DNA of 8,622 nucleotides, taken from Flavobacteriaceae bacterium (lineage in GTDB: Bacteria; Bacteroidota; Bacteroidia; Flavobacteriales; Flavobacteriaceae). Positions 1 to 8,013 of the stretch are shown piece after piece; position 1 is the first letter of the stretch; every line of letters begins with the position of its first letter. The stretch is from assembly GCA_947377425.1 (NCBI GenBank), contig CANCFZ010000099.1, positions 1 to 8,622 of the forward strand. Reading direction: 5' to 3'. Both the position numbers and the translations under genes were made by a program. The notes beneath the pieces are model-generated. The model saw nothing but the letters and a program-made list of their open reading frames with translations. It was not told the origin of the DNA and ran no database searches.

Positions 1-1745
1 AGTTGGAAAGCTGATTTGATGATGTCTGCAACTTTTTTAGATAGCTGCACCCTAAATACTTTTTTGTTAAAATCCTCTTCACCAAGAATGGATACATTTT
101 GATAAAACGAATTGAATTCTTTAACTAAATCATAAGTATAATTGGCTACCAATGCCGGACTATGATTTTTAGCCGCATCTTGAATTATTTCTGGAAAAAG
201 TTCAATTTGCTTAATTAATTCTTTTTCTTTTGGATGTAAATCAACCGCTACTGATTGTATGGTATCAAAATTTGCTTTGCGCAAGATTGATTGAATACGA
301 GCATAGGTATATTGAATAAATGGTCCAGTATTTCCTGCAAAATCTACTGATTCTTCTGGATTGAACATCATTGATTTTTTTGGATCGACTTTTAGCATAT
401 AATATTTCAATGCACCAAGTCCAATAGTTTTGTACAATTTGGCTTTTTCGTCTTCTGAATAGCCCTCTAATTTACCCAACGCTTCTGAAATTGATTGTGC
501 TGTTGTTGTCATTTCTTGCATTAAATCATCTGCGTCTACAACAGTTCCTTCACGAGATTTCATTTTTCCAGAAGGCAATTCTACCATTCCATAAGATAAA
601 TGATATAGACTAGCTGCCCATTCAAATCCTAATTTTTTCAGAATAAGAAACAATACTTTAAAGTGGTAATCTTGTTCGTTTCCGACAGTGTAAACCATTC
701 CGCCAACATCTGGAAAATCTTTCACACGTTGGATTGCTGTTCCAATATCTTGAGTCATATAAACTGCAGTTCCATCTGAACGTAGCACGATTTTTCTATC
801 CAAACCATCTGGAGTTAGGTCAATCCAAACAGAACCATCAGCATCTTTTTCAAAAATTCCTTTTTCTAAACCAAATTGAACGACTTCTTTACCTAATAAA
901 TACGTATTGGATTCATAATAATAACTATCAAAGTTAACACCTAAACTTTTGTAGGTTTGCGCAAAACCATCGTAAACCCATTGGTTCATGGTTTTCCAAA
1001 GTTCGATAACTTCTGGTTTTCCTGATTCCCAATTTAATAGCATTTGTTGGGCTTCTATGATAATCGGTGCTTGTTTTTTAGCTTCTTCTTCTGTTTTTCC
1101 TTGAGCCATTAAATTGGCAATTTCCAACTTATATTCTTGATCAAATTTCACGTAGAAATTTCCAACCAATTTATCACCTTTTAAACCAGAAGTTTCTGGA
1201 GTCTCACCATTACCATATTTCTGCCAAGCCAACATCGATTTACAAATATGAATTCCTCTATCGTTGATAATCTGGGTTTTGTATACTTTTTTACCAGATG
1301 CTTTAATGATTTCAGCAACCGAATATCCTAATAAATTGTTACGAACGTGTCCTAAATGCAAAGGTTTGTTGGTGTTTGGCGACGAATATTCTACCATAAC
1401 CGCTTTTTCATTTGTAGAAACTTCAACAAAACCAAATTGTTCATTTGATTTAATTCTGTTAAAAAAATTGATGTAATAATCGTTTGAAATTACAATATTC
1501 AAAAATCCTGCAACAACATTAAATTTTTCAACTTCGGTTACATTTTCTACTAGATAGTTCCCGATTTTGGTTCCAATTTCAACTGGATTTCCTTTAATAA
1601 TTTTTAATAACGGAAAAATAACCATTGTAATATCTCCTTCAAAATCTTTCCTAGTAGCTTGAAATTCAATTTTTTCGATAGTGACATCAAATTGTGTTTG
1701 AACGGCTTCAATAATTGCTGGAAATAAGATTTTTTGTAGAGTCAT
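1..1745 (-). CDS. argS: Arginyl-tRNA synthetase, 3' end cut by window edge
   Basis: This class I aminoacyl-tRNA synthetase charges tRNA-Arg with arginine in the cytoplasm. The minus-strand frame is open without a stop or frameshift from ATG at 1743-1745 to the window edge, giving 581 codons. The class I signature HLGH lies at residues 130-133 within KPLHLGHVRNN. The KMSKS loop appears as KMKSR at 394-398, followed by EGTVVDADDL, a form I recall as usual in Bacteroidota ArgRS. The N-terminal region to about residue 85 fits the ArgRS-specific additional domain. From GPFIQYTYAR (about 472) onward the sequence fits the DALR anticodon-binding domain. The visible end reads KSAFQ; these enzymes are about 590 residues long, so roughly ten residues are probably missing to the left. 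It is divergent from the secreted-protein gene at 1959, with a promoter-like box 22 bases upstream of the start. Confidence 0.97.
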   Translation of the reverse strand, partial: MTLQKILFPAIIEAVQTQFDVTIEKIEFQATRKDFEGDITMVIFPLLKIIKGNPVEIGTKIGNYLVENVTEVEKFNVVAGFLNIVISNDYYINFFNRIKSNEQFGFVEVSTNEKAVMVEYSSPNTNKPLHLGHVRNNLLGYSVAEIIKASGKKVYKTQIINDRGIHICKSMLAWQKYGNGETPETSGLKGDKLVGNFYVKFDQEYKLEIANLMAQGKTEEEAKKQAPIIIEAQQMLLNWESGKPEVIELWKTMNQWVYDGFAQTYKSLGVNFDSYYYESNTYLLGKEVVQFGLEKGIFEKDADGSVWIDLTPDGLDRKIVLRSDGTAVYMTQDIGTAIQRVKDFPDVGGMVYTVGNEQDYHFKVLFLILKKLGFEWAASLYHLSYGMVELPSGKMKSREGTVVDADDLMQEMTTTAQSISEALGKLEGYSEDEKAKLYKTIGLGALKYYMLKVDPKKSMMFNPEESVDFAGNTGPFIQYTYARIQSILRKANFDTIQSVAVDLHPKEKELIKQIELFPEIIQDAAKNHSPALVANYTYDLVKEFNSFYQNVSILGEEDFNKKVFRVQLSKKVADIIKSAFQ

Positions 1746-1767
1746 TTTTACTATGATTTTAAGACTG

Positions 1768-1775
1768 CAAAGATA
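1768..1775 (-). promoter_or_regulatory. Putative -7 box of the argS promoter
   Basis: On the minus strand this reads TATCTTTG, a perfect match to the Bacteroidota -7 consensus TAnnTTTG. It ends 22 bases before the argS ATG, implying a leader of only about 15 bases. I see no good TTTG -33 box at the usual spacing, so the call rests on the -7 element and its position. Confidence 0.5.
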
Positions 1776-1904
1776 TATTTTAATTAGAAAATAGAGAATC
1801 AAAAATCGAGTATTAATAAAGGTAAGAATAATAAGATTTTAATTACGCTAATTGTAAGATTTTTACTTTATTTACAACATTACTAATGTTATTCATCGAT
1901 TTTA

Positions 1905-1937
1905 TTTGTATTATATCGGTATTTATTATAATCTTTG
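1905..1937 (+). promoter_or_regulatory. Bacteroidota-type promoter of the T9SS protein gene
   Basis: A TTTG -33 box (1905-1908) is followed after 21 bases by AATCTTTG (1930-1937), which matches TAnnTTTG at all but its first base. Spacing and order fit the Bacteroidota primary sigma factor consensus. Transcription would start near 1943-1945, giving a leader of about 15 bases before ATG 1959. The -7 box covers the TTG at 1935 that could extend the frame upstream, so this promoter also argues against that start. Confidence 0.6.
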
Positions 1938-1958
1938 TTGTTCAAAATCGAATGCCCT

Positions 1959-4900
1959 ATGAAAAAATTATTACTCCTACTAGTTCTTTTTTCAACTGTT
2001 AAAGTATTATCTCAATCAATTACAGTTGATACAAGCACCCATACGGTGCCACAATTAGTCAATAATGTATTGATTAATTCTTCGTGTATTAATGCAAGCA
2101 ATATAACTTGGAGGACAGGAACTAACTTTGGTTCTAGTAATGGAATTGGTTATTTTAACAACACAAATCCAAATTTTCCTATGAGTAGTGGGGTTATTTT
2201 AAGCACTGGAAATGCATTCGATGCTGCTGGTTCTAATTTAACAATGCAATCTTCGGGTTCTCCTTCATGGACAGGAGATACCGATTTGGAAGCTATATTA
2301 GCTGCTTCAGGAATCGCAATGAGTTCTACAAACTCTACAGTTTTAGAATTTGATTTTGTACCGTTATCACCAAATTTTGATTTTGACTTTTTATTTGCTT
2401 CCGAGGAATATGGAAATTTTCAATGTCAATTTTCTGATGCTTTTGCATTTTTATTAACAAATATGAATACTGGTGTAACAACTAATCTTGCAGTAGTTCC
2501 AGGAACAACGGATCCGATATCTGTTGTAACCATTAGAGATTATTCGTATAATTCTACTTGTCCATCCGTTAACTCAGAATATTTTGGTTCATTTAATGGT
2601 GGTTCAAATGCTGCAAGCTCAGCAACCAATTTTAATGGTCAAACCAAAGTAATGAATGCTTCTGCGGTTTTAATTCCGAATACGCCTTATAGAATAAAAT
2701 TGGTTATTGCAGACAGAGGAGATTACAAATCAGATTCGGCAATTTTTCTTTCTTCAAATAGTTTTAATATAGGACAAGACGTTTTAGGTAGAGATTTGTT
2801 AGTTAGCAACGATAGAGCAATATGTGCTGGGCAAACAAGAATTATAAATAGTAATTTAGATGCTGCTTTATATACATTTGTTTGGAAAAAAGACGGCGTA
2901 ATAATGGCAGGTCAAAATGGTCCTTCTATTACTATTAGTCAAGCGGCAACATATCAATTAACCTATACAAATATTGCTTCTCCATGTCAAACAGCCACTA
3001 ACGATATAGTTGTTGAATACTATCCAGTATTTAATACTGCTAATCCAAAAAATATTTATAAATGTGAATCAGAACAACCAACCTATGATTTTGATTTATC
3101 ATACAACACTCCAATAGTTACAAATGGTCTTGATATAAATACAACTGTCGCCTACTTTTCTTCATTAGCAGATGCGAATTCAAACAGTAGTCCTTTACCT
3201 TTAAGTTTTTCAAGCCCATTGAACAGAACTATTTATGTTAGAATAAACAACATCTTTACAGGTTGTTTTACAGTAAAATCATTCCAATTATTACCCGCTT
3301 CTCCGCCCGTAATAAATCAACCAGCAGACTTTTTAAAATGTGCTGGACGTACCGGAAAAGCTAGTTTTAATTTATTAACATTATCATCAAGTATCTTAAA
3401 TGGGCTTTCAAATACTCTATATAAAATAAATTATTACAGAACTTTAGCCAATGCAACAGCTGGCTTACTTCCTATTTCTAATATAACAACAGGCGTAGAT
3501 ACCGTTTTCTATGTTAGAGTTCAATTAGTAACTGATATTAATTGCTTTAGTATCACATCTGGAAATTTAGTAGTATTACCAATTCCTTTAGTAGATATTA
3601 TGTTAGATGTAATTAGTTGTACTGATTATGTATTACCTCCATTAGTATATGGTAATTATTTTACAGCTTCTGGTGGTGGTGGAACTCCTATGTTTGCTGG
3701 TGATTTAATTACAGAAACTCAAAGAGTTTATATTTATAACATTAGTGATACGACTCCTGGTTGTCCTAATGAAAGTAGTTTTAAAGTTACCATAATTAAA
3801 CCCGAAGCTGTAGTTCCAACCAATACTTATTGTGGTAGCTATAAATTACCTAATCTTTTGCAAGGAGAATATCATACCGAACCAAATGGAGCAGGAATGA
3901 ATTTACCTGGTGGAACTGTTATAACAACAAGTCAAACTATATATTTTTACTTTGTTTCTCCAATACCTCCATTTTGTATTATTGATGCTCCAACGAATTA
4001 TATAATTATACCAACACAAGATGTGCCAACATTACCTAATGTTTTCGATTGTAGTTCCTATACTTTACAACCATTATCTTACGGAAATTATTATGACGGT
4101 CAAAATGGAACAGGAAATCAGCTTCCGGCAGGAACCGCAATTTCAACAAGCAGAACTATATATATTCATGGTGAAAATGGTGTTTGCAAAAGTGACTCAA
4201 GTTTTCAAGTTGTAATTGGGTTGGATACTTTTCCAACATCTTTAACAGAATGTGCTAATTATGCACTTCCACAATTAAATGTTGGTGGCTATTTTACTAG
4301 TCCGAATGGAACTGGAACTGCAATTCCTTATGGAACCAATATTAATACAACGCAGACAATTTATGTTTATGTTCCAACTTCATCAGAATCAAATTGTACA
4401 GCAAACTATAACTTTACAGTAACCATAAGTTTACCGGTTATTCCTTTACCTACTGTTTCAATTGGATGTAATAATTTTATTTTACCTGCAATCGAAGTTG
4501 GAAATTATTATACTGGTTCAGGCGGAACTGGAAGTTTACTTCATGCTGGAGATGTAATAACGAATAGCCAAACCTTATACATTTATTTGAATAACAATAA
4601 TGGTTGTGAAAATGAAGCAGCTTTAGCAATTACGGTAAATCAAATGCCATTAATTGACTCTCGTGCTACTATTGATGCTTGTCATTCATACACTTTAACT
4701 AACATAGCTCAAGGCAATTATTATACCGGTCCTAATGGAACTGGAACAATGATGGCTGGAGGCACCGTTTTAACTGAATCACAATTAGTATATATATATG
4801 CTAACAATAATGGTTGTATTGCAGAAACAAGTTTTCAAATAAATGTTTTTAAAACAGATGCCTATCAATCTCCAAATATTGCATTATGTGACAGTTACAC

Positions 4901-6530
4901 ACTACCAACACTAACTGGAACCAACAAATATTACTCCCAAACTGGTGGTCAATATGGAAGTGGAGTTCAGATTCCTGCTGGTACTGTAATTCATTCTAGT
5001 CAAACTATCTATATTTTTATAGAATCTGCAGGAAGAATTAACTGTACCGATGAAACTCATTTTACAGTAACTATAATTCCAACCCCTGTAGTTGAGCCAA
5101 TTGCCAATGTACATATTTGTAATTCATACACACTTCCTACATTACCAATTGGAGACTATTACACACAATCAAACAAAGGCGGAACTAAACTAAATGCTGG
5201 AGATGTAATTACAACATCACAAACATTATATGTTTATGCAGAAACTGGAACAACTCCAAATTGTTTTAGCGAACAAAGTTTTGCTGTGAGTATTTTTAAT
5301 GTAGACGAATTACAAAATATTACAATTTGTGAAGGATATACATTACCAACTTTAGTACATGGTAATTATTTCAATGGTCCGAATGGAACTGGTGGAACAA
5401 TCGCTCAAGGAACTACAATTCATAGCAGCAAAACAATTTACATCTATGGCACTTCTGGATATACTCCAAATTGTTCAGACGAGAGTACTGTTATTGTAAC
5501 TATAATCCCTGTTCCTGTTGCTAATAACGTTCCTGTTGCTAACAAAACTGTTTGTGACATTGACGGAACTAATGACGGAATCTATAATTTTAATTTTTCA
5601 ACATTAAACAACATTGTATTAGGAACTCAAACTGGAACTGAATTTTCTGTAAATTATTATGAAAGTTTAGCAGATGCTACAACCAATACTAATTCAATAA
5701 TTAGCTCTACTCATTCTCTAATTTATGTGAGAGTTAGTAATGCTTTAGCTCCTAATTGCTTTGATGTAAAACCTATTACTATAACTGTAAATAAACTCCC
5801 AGAGCCAAAACCTCATGATGGTGTTATATGTATAGTAAGTGCGACTGGGCATTTAATAAGTCCATACATGTTATATAGCGGATTATCAGCAGCGACAACT
5901 ACTTTTAAATGGTACAACGATCATGGGCAACTTGTTGGAACTGGTCCAAATTATAAAGCTATTTTACCCGGTACATATAGTGTTGTAGCCACAAGTATCG
6001 CTACAGGTTGTGCATCTGCAGTAGCTTTTGCTATCGTTAGTGCATCTGAACCTGCAAAAGTGAGTTATGAAGTGAGTGAAGAATTTGCCGAAACACAATC
6101 AATAACTGTAACTGCAACTGGAGTTGGAGGTGATTATGAATACCAATTAGACAATGGTGCATTCCAAGACAGCCCTGTTTTTGAAAATATAACATCGGGG
6201 TTACACATTTTAACTGTAAGAGATAAAAACGGTTGTGGTATTACTGTTACTGATGCTATTGTTATTAATTACCCTCATTATTTCACTCCAAATGGAGACG
6301 GAGTAAATGAAACTTGGAATATTAAAGATTTAAAAGATCAACCTATATCAATGATATATATTTTTGATCGCTATGGAAAATTAGTTAAAAAAGTAAAACC
6401 ATCTGGTCAAGGATGGGACGGAACTTATGACAATAATTTAATGCCTTCCGACGATTATTGGTTTTCTATAAATTATCAAAAAGATGGTGAAGAAAAAGAA
6501 TTTAAAGCTCACTTTACTTTAAAAAGATAG
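1959..6530 (+). CDS. Large secreted T9SS type B protein with choice-of-anchor L domain and nine Cys-bounded repeat modules
   Basis: This is a 1523-residue exported protein, probably displayed at the cell surface; its exact role is unknown. Residues 1-19 (MKKLLLLLVLFSTVKVLSQ) form a signal peptide. About 30-271 is a choice-of-anchor L domain, with the characteristic FASEEY at 146-151 and SDAFAF soon after. About 281-355 is an Ig/PKD-like module. Two modules of one kind (type B here, Cys 369 and Cys 461, ending in IYVRI or FYVRV plus CF) precede nine tandem modules of about 70 residues (545-1184). A third type B module follows (Cys 1199). About 1291-1430 holds Ig-like and SprB-like segments. 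About 1438-1523 is the CHU_C/gliding-motility-associated type B sorting domain, beginning YFTPNGDGVNETWN and ending in a basic residue. ATG 1959 is chosen over an upstream in-frame TTG at 1935 because it starts the signal peptide directly and the TTG sits in the promoter. The gene is monocistronic, with a terminator at 6588. Adhesion or matrix roles are inference. Confidence 0.95.
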   Translation: MKKLLLLLVLFSTVKVLSQSITVDTSTHTVPQLVNNVLINSSCINASNITWRTGTNFGSSNGIGYFNNTNPNFPMSSGVILSTGNAFDAAGSNLTMQSSGSPSWTGDTDLEAILAASGIAMSSTNSTVLEFDFVPLSPNFDFDFLFASEEYGNFQCQFSDAFAFLLTNMNTGVTTNLAVVPGTTDPISVVTIRDYSYNSTCPSVNSEYFGSFNGGSNAASSATNFNGQTKVMNASAVLIPNTPYRIKLVIADRGDYKSDSAIFLSSNSFNIGQDVLGRDLLVSNDRAICAGQTRIINSNLDAALYTFVWKKDGVIMAGQNGPSITISQAATYQLTYTNIASPCQTATNDIVVEYYPVFNTANPKNIYKCESEQPTYDFDLSYNTPIVTNGLDINTTVAYFSSLADANSNSSPLPLSFSSPLNRTIYVRINNIFTGCFTVKSFQLLPASPPVINQPADFLKCAGRTGKASFNLLTLSSSILNGLSNTLYKINYYRTLANATAGLLPISNITTGVDTVFYVRVQLVTDINCFSITSGNLVVLPIPLVDIMLDVISCTDYVLPPLVYGNYFTASGGGGTPMFAGDLITETQRVYIYNISDTTPGCPNESSFKVTIIKPEAVVPTNTYCGSYKLPNLLQGEYHTEPNGAGMNLPGGTVITTSQTIYFYFVSPIPPFCIIDAPTNYIIIPTQDVPTLPNVFDCSSYTLQPLSYGNYYDGQNGTGNQLPAGTAISTSRTIYIHGENGVCKSDSSFQVVIGLDTFPTSLTECANYALPQLNVGGYFTSPNGTGTAIPYGTNINTTQTIYVYVPTSSESNCTANYNFTVTISLPVIPLPTVSIGCNNFILPAIEVGNYYTGSGGTGSLLHAGDVITNSQTLYIYLNNNNGCENEAALAITVNQMPLIDSRATIDACHSYTLTNIAQGNYYTGPNGTGTMMAGGTVLTESQLVYIYANNNGCIAETSFQINVFKTDAYQSPNIALCDSYTLPTLTGTNKYYSQTGGQYGSGVQIPAGTVIHSSQTIYIFIESAGRINCTDETHFTVTIIPTPVVEPIANVHICNSYTLPTLPIGDYYTQSNKGGTKLNAGDVITTSQTLYVYAETGTTPNCFSEQSFAVSIFNVDELQNITICEGYTLPTLVHGNYFNGPNGTGGTIAQGTTIHSSKTIYIYGTSGYTPNCSDESTVIVTIIPVPVANNVPVANKTVCDIDGTNDGIYNFNFSTLNNIVLGTQTGTEFSVNYYESLADATTNTNSIISSTHSLIYVRVSNALAPNCFDVKPITITVNKLPEPKPHDGVICIVSATGHLISPYMLYSGLSAATTTFKWYNDHGQLVGTGPNYKAILPGTYSVVATSIATGCASAVAFAIVSASEPAKVSYEVSEEFAETQSITVTATGVGGDYEYQLDNGAFQDSPVFENITSGLHILTVRDKNGCGITVTDAIVINYPHYFTPNGDGVNETWNIKDLKDQPISMIYIFDRYGKLVKKVKPSGQGWDGTYDNNLMPSDDYWFSINYQKDGEEKEFKAHFTLKR
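3591..5510 (+). repeat. Nine tandem coding modules of about 70 residues
   Basis: Within the T9SS protein, residues 545-1184 are nine consecutive modules. Their first cysteines fall at residues 554, 625, 698, 765, 837, 908, 977, 1054 and 1124, a spacing of 67-77. The pattern is C-x-x-Y-x-L-P near the start, then G-N-Y-Y, then N-G-T-G, A-G-T-x-I, S-Q-T-I-Y-I-Y, and a second cysteine followed by an acidic stretch and a strand such as FTVTI. All nine carry both cysteines, which suggests one disulfide per module. The DNA copies have diverged widely, so this is an old protein-level repeat, not a recent DNA duplication. I recall similar modules in other Flavobacteriaceae type B cargo proteins. Confidence 0.92.
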
Positions 6531-6587
6531 CGCCTTTTTTGCCCCACAAAAATTTAGCATTATTATTAAGATTACCCATTTGAACAA

Positions 6588-6617
6588 AAAAACTCCGAAG
6601 TGCAAATCGGAGTTTTT
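6588..6617. terminator. Bidirectional rho-independent terminator between convergent genes
   Basis: The arms at 6588-6598 and 6607-6617 pair over 11 bp, with an ACTCCGA/TCGGAGT core, around an 8-base loop (agtgcaaa). A run of T follows the stem on the plus strand. On the minus strand the same hairpin is followed by seven T. It lies 57 bases after the stop of the T9SS gene. It could also stop transcripts from the FabH-type gene, although those would first cross the inverted-repeat element at 6688-6818. Confidence 0.88.
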
Positions 6618-6687
6618 ATTTTATATAACAACTTGTAGTCATTACTAATAACAACATAGATAGTTCTTTTTATGTATTTGTTCTTTT

Positions 6688-6818
6688 GCCACTGATTCAC
6701 AGATTATAAAACTGTAAGATTTTATATAAATTACACAAATTTTGAATTCAAAACTTACTTCACTCTGTGAAATTTGTTCAACTTATCAAAAACACAACTA
6801 AATCTGTGAATCTGTGGC
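6688..6818. repeat. 131-bp intergenic element with 18-bp inverted ends
   Basis: The left end GCCACTGATTCACAGATT (6688-6705) is the reverse complement of the right end AATCTGTGAATCTGTGGC (6801-6818) at 17 of 18 positions. Inside lies a second inverted pair, ACAAATTT (6735-6742) and AAATTTGT (6770-6777), so the whole element can fold into a nested hairpin. It contains no gene. The compact size, paired ends and intergenic position resemble a MITE or REP-like dispersed repeat. From memory, ends of the GCCACAGATT type recur in Bacteroidota intergenic DNA, but I cannot confirm copies elsewhere in this genome. No target-site duplication is obvious. Confidence 0.75.
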
Positions 6819-6847
6819 GATGCAATAATGCACTACGGGACACTAAT

Positions 6848-7855
6848 TTACCATTTAATAATAGCACTAGCCCAAGTAAATCCGCTACCAAAAGCTGCTA
6901 AAACTAAAGTATCGCCTTCTTTAATTTTTCCTAATTCCCAAGCTTCTGTTAGTGCTATTGGAATGGATGCCGCTGTTGTATTTCCATATTTTTGGATGTT
7001 GTTAAATACTTGGTCGTCGGTTAATTTGAATCGTTGTTGGATGAATTGCGAAATTCTCAAATTGGCTTGATGTGGAATCAATAGGTCAATATCAGAAACT
7101 TGTAGATTGTTGGCTTGCAATCCTTCGTTGATGACTTCACTAAAACGAACTACAGCATTTTTAAAAACAAATTGTCCATTCATGTGTGGAAAATAACTTT
7201 CGTCATCGGGATTGTTGTCTGCTAGAATATCAGTAATCCATCTACCTCCCATTCCGGGTGCTAAAACCGATAATTCTTTGGCATGTTCACCTTCTGAATG
7301 CAAGTGCGTTGAAAGAATTCCTTTGGTGGTATCTTCTTCTCGGCTCAATACCGCTGCTCCTGCTCCATCTCCAAATATTACTGAAACGCCACGACCGCGA
7401 TTAGTCATGTCAAGTCCTAACGATTGCACTTCAGAAGCTACAACCAATACATTTTTATACATTCCTGTTTTGATGTATTGATCGGCAACGGAAAGCGCAT
7501 ATATAAATCCTGAACATTGATTTCTAATATCTAAAGCGCCAACGGTTCGCAATCCCAATTCTTTTTGGATGGCAACTCCAGGTCCTGGAAAATAATAATC
7601 GGGTGATATGGTTGCAAAAACTATAAAATCAATATCTTCATTGGCAACGCCCGAACGTTCTACAGCAATTTTGGCTGCCTTCACTCCCATTGAGGTTGTG
7701 GTATCTTCTCCTCTAATGATGTGGCGTCTTTCTTTTATACCAGTGCGTTCTTGAATCCACTCATCTGAGGTGTCCATTATTTTGGATAAATCATCATTGG
7801 TAACTATATTTTCTGGAACGTAATACCCTAATCCGCTTATTTTTGAATGATACAT
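6848..7855 (-). CDS. fabH: 3-oxoacyl-ACP synthase III (FabH family)
   Basis: This 335-residue ketoacyl synthase III is complete. The family condenses an acyl-CoA starter with malonyl-ACP to begin fatty-acid synthesis in the cytosol. The catalytic triad is present: Cys114 in NQCSGF, His262 in IPHQANLR and Asn292 in YGNTTAAS. The N-terminal DTSDEWIQERTGIKERR (28-44) and the FGDGAGAAVL loop (161-170) are typical. It is slightly longer than E. coli FabH (317 residues), the extra length lying around residues 203-230. ATG at 7853-7855 gives the expected MYHSKISGLGYYVP start. The gene stands alone, with no rpmF, plsX or acc neighbours visible. Flavobacteria often carry more than one KAS III, and this may be the second type, whose starter and pathway could differ (for example branched or secondary acyl products). 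The symbol is therefore a family-level name. Confidence 0.95.
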   Translation of the reverse strand: MYHSKISGLGYYVPENIVTNDDLSKIMDTSDEWIQERTGIKERRHIIRGEDTTTSMGVKAAKIAVERSGVANEDIDFIVFATISPDYYFPGPGVAIQKELGLRTVGALDIRNQCSGFIYALSVADQYIKTGMYKNVLVVASEVQSLGLDMTNRGRGVSVIFGDGAGAAVLSREEDTTKGILSTHLHSEGEHAKELSVLAPGMGGRWITDILADNNPDDESYFPHMNGQFVFKNAVVRFSEVINEGLQANNLQVSDIDLLIPHQANLRISQFIQQRFKLTDDQVFNNIQKYGNTTAASIPIALTEAWELGKIKEGDTLVLAAFGSGFTWASAIIKW

Positions 7856-7884
7856 ATTTTATGTTTTTAGCAAAATTGATAGTA

Positions 7885-7892
7885 CAAATTTA
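7885..7892 (-). promoter_or_regulatory. Putative -7 box of the fabH promoter
   Basis: On the minus strand this reads TAAATTTG, a perfect TAnnTTTG match, 29 bases before the ATG at 7855. A second, weaker candidate (CAATTTTG) lies closer to the gene. Neither has a clear TTTG -33 box at 19-21 bases, and the sequence is AT-rich, so chance matches are possible. Confidence 0.4.
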
Positions 7893-8013
7893 ACAATCTT
7901 TTAAAATAGATAGCTATTAGTAGTGGTATATTTTGATGTTGCTAATTTTTGGTTTTAATTATTCAGAACCTCTGCAATGTTTTGAACAGTGTGATGGTTT
8001 TATAGACTAGTGG

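Noticed and set aside
734..1476. Short plus-strand open frames in the argS region
   Set aside because: They are antisense shadows of argS, whose minus-strand frame is intact and carries the HLGH and KMSKS-type motifs.
4021..5114. Short frames on both strands inside the T9SS protein gene
   Set aside because: They lie in the repeat-module region and reflect its base composition, with no independent start signals.
6688..6818. Complete insertion sequence
   Set aside because: The element is only 131 bp and encodes no transposase; at most it is a non-autonomous repeat.
6828..7481. Plus-strand open frames opposite fabH
   Set aside because: They are shadows of the minus-strand KAS III gene, which has a full catalytic triad. 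Their translations show no recognisable family features.
7964..8010. Minus-strand peptide HTVQNIAEVLNN before a stop, as the end of a small gene
   Set aside because: The frame is closed by another stop just upstream, so only about a dozen codons are open, without a start.
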